This document shows, piece after piece, positions 60,606 to 64,000 of a DNA stretch of 64,000 nucleotides. Numbering within the stretch: the first letter of the stretch is position 1; the number at the start of each line of letters is the position of its first letter. A program made the translations under genes and the position numbers. Below the pieces are notes generated by a model, which saw only the letters and a program-made list of their open reading frames with translations, made no database searches and was not told where the DNA came from. The stretch is from Bacteroidetes bacterium ADurb.Bin013 (GTDB lineage: Bacteria; Bacteroidota; Bacteroidia; Bacteroidales; UBA932), in NCBI GenBank assembly GCA_002071385.1, contig MWFB01000003.1, positions 1 to 64,000 on the forward strand, in the 5' to 3' direction.

Positions 60606-63539
60606 ATGATTATGTCACGATTACACAAATTCACAACTGCCGTTTTGACACTGATCGCATTCGGTGTCATATTATCATGCGGACCCCGTTACAGCTATCA
60701 GGCTGTAGAAGGTGATCCGCTCAATGCACGCATATATACCCTGGACAATGGTCTAAAGGTCTATATGACAGTCAACAAGGAAATCCCAAAGATCCAGACT
60801 TATATTGCGGTCAGGGTCGGGTCAAAGAACGATCCGTCAGAGACAACGGGTCTTGCCCATTATTTTGAGCATCTTATGTTCAAGGGCACCAGTAAGTTCG
60901 GAACCCAGAACTACGAGCTGGAAAAACCCCTTCTGGATCAGGTTGAACTCCTCTTTGAGGAATACAGGACAACCGCTGACCCGGAGCAACGTAAAGCCAT
61001 TTACAAGCGCATAGACAGCATTTCTCTGGAGGCTTCCCGCTATTCCATTCCCAATGAATACGACAAGCTTATGTCTGCCATCGGGTCAACAGGGACAAAT
61101 GCCGGTACAAGTTACGATCAGACGGTCTATATAGAGGATATTCCCTCCAATCAGATCAAGAATTGGGCAAAGATCCAGGCAGAGCGTTTTTCGGACAATG
61201 TGATCCGTGGTTTCCATACCGAACTGGAAACGGTATATGAAGAAATGAACATGTATTCGACCATGGACAGCGAAAAAGTCATCGATAAGCTGTTTGCCTC
61301 ACTTTTCCCTTCTCATCCTTACGGGACACAAACCGTCATAGGAACGCAGGAGCACCTGAAGAATCCGTCTATCACCAATATAAAGAATTATTACACGACG
61401 TATTATGTTCCCAACAATATCGCCATTTGCCTGTCAGGAGATTTTGATCCGGATGAAATGATAGCCGTTATTGATGAATATTTCGGTTCGTGGGAACCCA
61501 ATCCCAATCTTCCTGAGCATGTCCTTACGCAGGAAGAGCCCGTTAATGGGCCGCTCACTGTAGAAGTATGGGGACTGGAATCGGAATACGTCACCCTGGG
61601 TTGGCAGGGGCCCCATGCAGCTTCAATGGAAGATGCGCTTTTTACCGTTTTGGGAGAAGTGCTCAACAATGGCAGAGCCGGCATCATGGACCTGGACCTG
61701 AATCAGCAGCAAAAAGTATTGCAGTCTGGAGCTTTCGCCTACATGCTCTCTGACAGGGGTACGCTGGTGTTGCAGGGAAATCCCAAACAAGGGCAGAGCC
61801 TGGACCAGGTAAAAGAACTGATGCTGGGATGCCTTGACAAGGTAAGGCGCGGCGATTTTGAAGAATCAATGCTCAAGGCAATTGTCAACAATTACAAATT
61901 CAATATGATGCGCAGACTGGAAAGCAACCGCGGACGCGCCAATATGTTTGTCAGTGCCTTTATCAACGGTATACCCTGGGAACAGAATGTCCGTTTTATT
62001 GACCGGATGGAAGCTGTCACCAAAGAAGACCTGGTGGCTTTTACCAACCAGTATTTTAAGGACGACAATTATGCCGTGATTTATAAAAGGCAAGGCCCCG
62101 ACACATCTTATAAGAAAATCGAGAAACCCAAGATCACCCCGATTTTCACCAACAGAGATACCTCTTCTGCTTACCTGAAAGAAATCGTGTCCTCTGTGGT
62201 GGAGCCCATAGAACCTGTGTTTGTTGATTTTGAAAAGGATTATATGAAAGACACGCTGCGGGAGGGAATAAACTTCATATACGTGCCCAATACACTGAAC
62301 GACCTGTTTACCTTAACCTTTGTCTATGAGATTGGAAGCATCAATGACAGGGCACTTCCTGTTGCATTTGACTATCTGAATTACCTGGGTACTGCCGATA
62401 AAACAGCCGACCAAATCAGTACTGCATTTTATGAACTGGCCTGTACATTCAGTACCTATGTGTCGGACAATACATGCACCATCACCCTGAACGGATTGTC
62501 CGAGAACATGCAACCCGCCCTGGAACTTCTAATAGAATTGATTACCGGTGCACAGGCAGATCCGGATGTATACAAGACACTGACCGCCAATATCCTGAAA
62601 AGCCGTTCCGACGCCAAGGGAGATCAGAGGACCAATTTCCAGCGCCTGCAGAATTATGTGCAGTACGGTCCCATCAACCCCTCTACCAACATAGTTCCGG
62701 ATAATGAACTTAAAAGAACAGACCCGACATTATTGATCCAGAGAATACAGGATCTGTTGAAGTACGAAGCAGATGTTTATTATTTCGGACCCGCCACCAT
62801 GGACCAGGCAGGAGCAGTCATAACCACCTCATTCCCCATGGAAGAGGCTCTTGTTCCAGCACCGGAAAAGAAATACTTCCAACGACAGATAACCAAAGAA
62901 AATACCGTTTACCTGGCTCAGTATGACGCCAACCAGATGTATTACGCAACGTATTCTGCCAGAGAGGGAGAAACGTATGCCAATGTTCCCTATTCTGTTG
63001 CCAGGATGTATAACGAATATTTTGGTTCTTCCATGAACGCTATTGTTTTCCAGGAAATGAGAGAAGCCAGGGGGCTGGCATACAGCGCAAACGCACGGTT
63101 TGTCGAACCTGCCCGGAACGAAGAAGGCTTCCCTTATTATTTCACCAGTTTTATTGCCACCCAAAATGATAAGATGGCCGAAGCCATGAAGGCTTTTGAA
63201 GAAATAATTAACAATATGCCGGAATCTGAAAAGTCATTCTCCCTGGCAAAAGAGGGCCTGATGTCTACATTGAGGACGGAGCGTATAACAGGAAGGAACC
63301 TACTGAACTATTACCGTCAGGCCAAGGAAAAGAACCTGTGGACAGATATGAGAAAGGTTGTTTTTGAGGAGGCCGCATCCCTTACCCTGCAGGATGTAGT
63401 GGCATTTCAACGTGAATGGATAAGTAACAGGCCTGTAAATTACTGTATATTAAGCGATATTAAAGCCCTGGATATGAAACAGCTTGCCAATTATGGAAAA
63501 ATTGTCAGACTGTCTACAAAGGAAATATTTGGCTACTAA
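60606..63539 (+). CDS. M16 family zinc metallopeptidase, lipoprotein
   Basis: A 977-residue protein built of two tandem pitrilysin/insulinase units. The first carries the inverted zinc motif HYFEHLMFKG and a downstream glutamate in ELETVYEEMNMYS. The second is inactive-like and ends in REARGLAYSANARF. The N-terminal signal ends in a lipobox (GVILSCG), so it is anchored in the periplasm or at the surface. Such enzymes cut oligopeptides. The start is ATG at 60606; ATG at 60612 is also possible, and the longer open frame overlaps the -7 box. Confidence 0.93.
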   Translation: MIMSRLHKFTTAVLTLIAFGVILSCGPRYSYQAVEGDPLNARIYTLDNGLKVYMTVNKEIPKIQTYIAVRVGSKNDPSETTGLAHYFEHLMFKGTSKFGTQNYELEKPLLDQVELLFEEYRTTADPEQRKAIYKRIDSISLEASRYSIPNEYDKLMSAIGSTGTNAGTSYDQTVYIEDIPSNQIKNWAKIQAERFSDNVIRGFHTELETVYEEMNMYSTMDSEKVIDKLFASLFPSHPYGTQTVIGTQEHLKNPSITNIKNYYTTYYVPNNIAICLSGDFDPDEMIAVIDEYFGSWEPNPNLPEHVLTQEEPVNGPLTVEVWGLESEYVTLGWQGPHAASMEDALFTVLGEVLNNGRAGIMDLDLNQQQKVLQSGAFAYMLSDRGTLVLQGNPKQGQSLDQVKELMLGCLDKVRRGDFEESMLKAIVNNYKFNMMRRLESNRGRANMFVSAFINGIPWEQNVRFIDRMEAVTKEDLVAFTNQYFKDDNYAVIYKRQGPDTSYKKIEKPKITPIFTNRDTSSAYLKEIVSSVVEPIEPVFVDFEKDYMKDTLREGINFIYVPNTLNDLFTLTFVYEIGSINDRALPVAFDYLNYLGTADKTADQISTAFYELACTFSTYVSDNTCTITLNGLSENMQPALELLIELITGAQADPDVYKTLTANILKSRSDAKGDQRTNFQRLQNYVQYGPINPSTNIVPDNELKRTDPTLLIQRIQDLLKYEADVYYFGPATMDQAGAVITTSFPMEEALVPAPEKKYFQRQITKENTVYLAQYDANQMYYATYSAREGETYANVPYSVARMYNEYFGSSMNAIVFQEMREARGLAYSANARFVEPARNEEGFPYYFTSFIATQNDKMAEAMKAFEEIINNMPESEKSFSLAKEGLMSTLRTERITGRNLLNYYRQAKEKNLWTDMRKVVFEEAASLTLQDVVAFQREWISNRPVNYCILSDIKALDMKQLANYGKIVRLSTKEIFGY

Positions 63540-63620
63540 AGATTATGTTGACAGATTCAGACCGTTCGTTTAAGAAAAAAGCTGTTTGGTTGATGAAAGC
63601 CCGTTTCACGGGAATTCTGC

Positions 63621-63651
63621 TTTGATTAATTGAAATGGGAAATTAACTTTG
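63621..63651 (+). promoter_or_regulatory. Ideal Bacteroidota promoter of the candidate small RNA
   Basis: TTTG (63621-63624), exactly 19 bases, then TAACTTTG (63644-63651). It is the best consensus match in the window, and no gene begins close behind it. Confidence 0.75.
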
Positions 63652-63656
63652 CAACT

Positions 63657-63751
63657 AGGATAAATAATGAATGGTTTTTTGAACTAAAAACGTACACAAA
63701 AAGATGCGAAATCTTTTTACAGGTGGGAGATCTAAATCCCACCTTTTTTTT
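63657..63751 (+). ncRNA. Candidate small RNA of about 95 bases
   Basis: The interval between an ideal promoter and a strong terminator holds no plausible coding frame beyond a 6-codon ATG frame at about 63667. The length and the closing hairpin fit a bacterial small RNA. An alternative is a 5' leader with an attenuator for the membrane protein gene that starts at 63793. I do not recognise a known RNA family, and 6S RNA would be about twice as long. Confidence 0.45.
63721..63751 (+). terminator. Intrinsic terminator of the candidate small RNA
   Basis: An 8-bp stem AGGTGGGA (63721-63728) with TCCCACCT (63737-63744), an 8-base loop and a run of eight T. Confidence 0.92.
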
Positions 63752-63792
63752 AATTAATCCGGAGTAAATCGTATATTCGCATACTAATTCTT

Positions 63793-64000
63793 ATGACAAA
63801 GAATCGCGAATACGATATAAGCCGGGAACTTAAAAAACTACGCGGGCTGGAAAACCTTACACTATGGGGCATCATAGGGGGAGCTTTTCTGAGTCCGTTG
63901 TTTATACAGCAGCAAATCCAGCCCCTCTTGTATATCCTGTTGCCTTTTTTAATAGGTTTGACCATTCACCACTATGTATACGTTCCTCTGTTCCTGCTAA
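63793..64000 (+). CDS. Small membrane protein, 3' end outside window
   Basis: Starts MTKNREYDISRELKKLRGLE, followed by two hydrophobic segments (LWGIIGGAFLSPLFI and PLLYILLPFLIGLTI) and continues past the window edge; 69 codons are visible. A box TATATTCG at 63771-63778 resembles a -7 element. I do not recognise the family. Confidence 0.6.
   Translation, partial: MTKNREYDISRELKKLRGLENLTLWGIIGGAFLSPLFIQQQIQPLLYILLPFLIGLTIHHYVYVPLFLL

Overview
The window looks like a chromosomal segment of a Bacteroidota bacterium, most probably of the order Bacteroidales. The evidence is the set of lineage-typical families (DUF4295, DUF4199, DUF1573, DUF4876, DUF6850, BACON, S46 dipeptidyl-peptidase, TonB receptor with a carboxypeptidase-regulatory-like N-terminus), a Rho factor with a long low-complexity N-terminal extension, the neighbour pair tsaD/tamB, and many upstream regions carrying the Bacteroidota -7 box TAnnTTTG. 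No species can be named from the sequence alone. There is no insertion sequence, prophage, rRNA or CRISPR array, and most of the window is compact housekeeping sequence.

Layout. 1-5,050: 3' part of rho, converging on a three-gene minus-strand operon (DUF1573 protein, meaB, a His-rich 10-TM metal exporter), then a ferredoxin. 5,100-10,256: secA, lpdA, mgsA. 10,257-10,812: a gene-free stretch with two long-stem hairpins of a dispersed repeat family. 10,813-12,307: a membrane glycosyltransferase and a DUF4199 protein. 12,405-21,076: translation and secretion genes: thrS-infC-rpmI-rplT-lepB, then rpmB-rpmG-DUF4295-ftsY-pheT. 21,068-26,650: tamB and tsaD, divergent.

26,672-42,292 is the main accessory region. 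A five-gene minus-strand operon (BACON/leucine-rich-repeat lipoprotein, tldD, pmbA/tldE, nhaC, slyD) is divergent from a plus-strand run (TonB receptor, DUF4876 lipoprotein, DUF6850 outer-membrane protein, S46 dipeptidyl-peptidase, rubredoxin), followed by a serpin lipoprotein. Peptide handling recurs on both sides of the shared 50-bp promoter region. 42,289-50,212: dgt, galE, ppdK, phoH, folC and tRNA-Val, then a third copy of the hairpin repeat. 50,447-54,053: a two-gene fimbria-like locus (usher-like outer-membrane protein with a SPOR-like tail, and a DUF4402 subunit) with no chaperone gene and a striking inverted repeat between the genes. 54,138-55,763: a glycosyltransferase, DUF4234 and DUF2752 proteins.

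55,764-59,782 is a decayed hexuronate-catabolism locus: uxaC, an ExuT-like transporter, KDPG aldolase and KDG kinase are all broken by stops, frameshifts or deletions, while the flanking genes are intact. 59,834-64,000: a zinc metallopeptidase, an M16 peptidase lipoprotein, a candidate small RNA with an ideal promoter and terminator, and the start of a small membrane protein that runs off the window.

The observations most worth following up are the hairpin repeat family with compensatory stem changes, the coordinated death of the hexuronate pathway, the divergent peptide-handling locus at 26.7-42.3 kb, the fimbrial inverted repeat enclosing a -7 box, the candidate small RNA, and several genes whose -7 box lies only 5-7 bases before the start codon, which predicts leaderless mRNAs.
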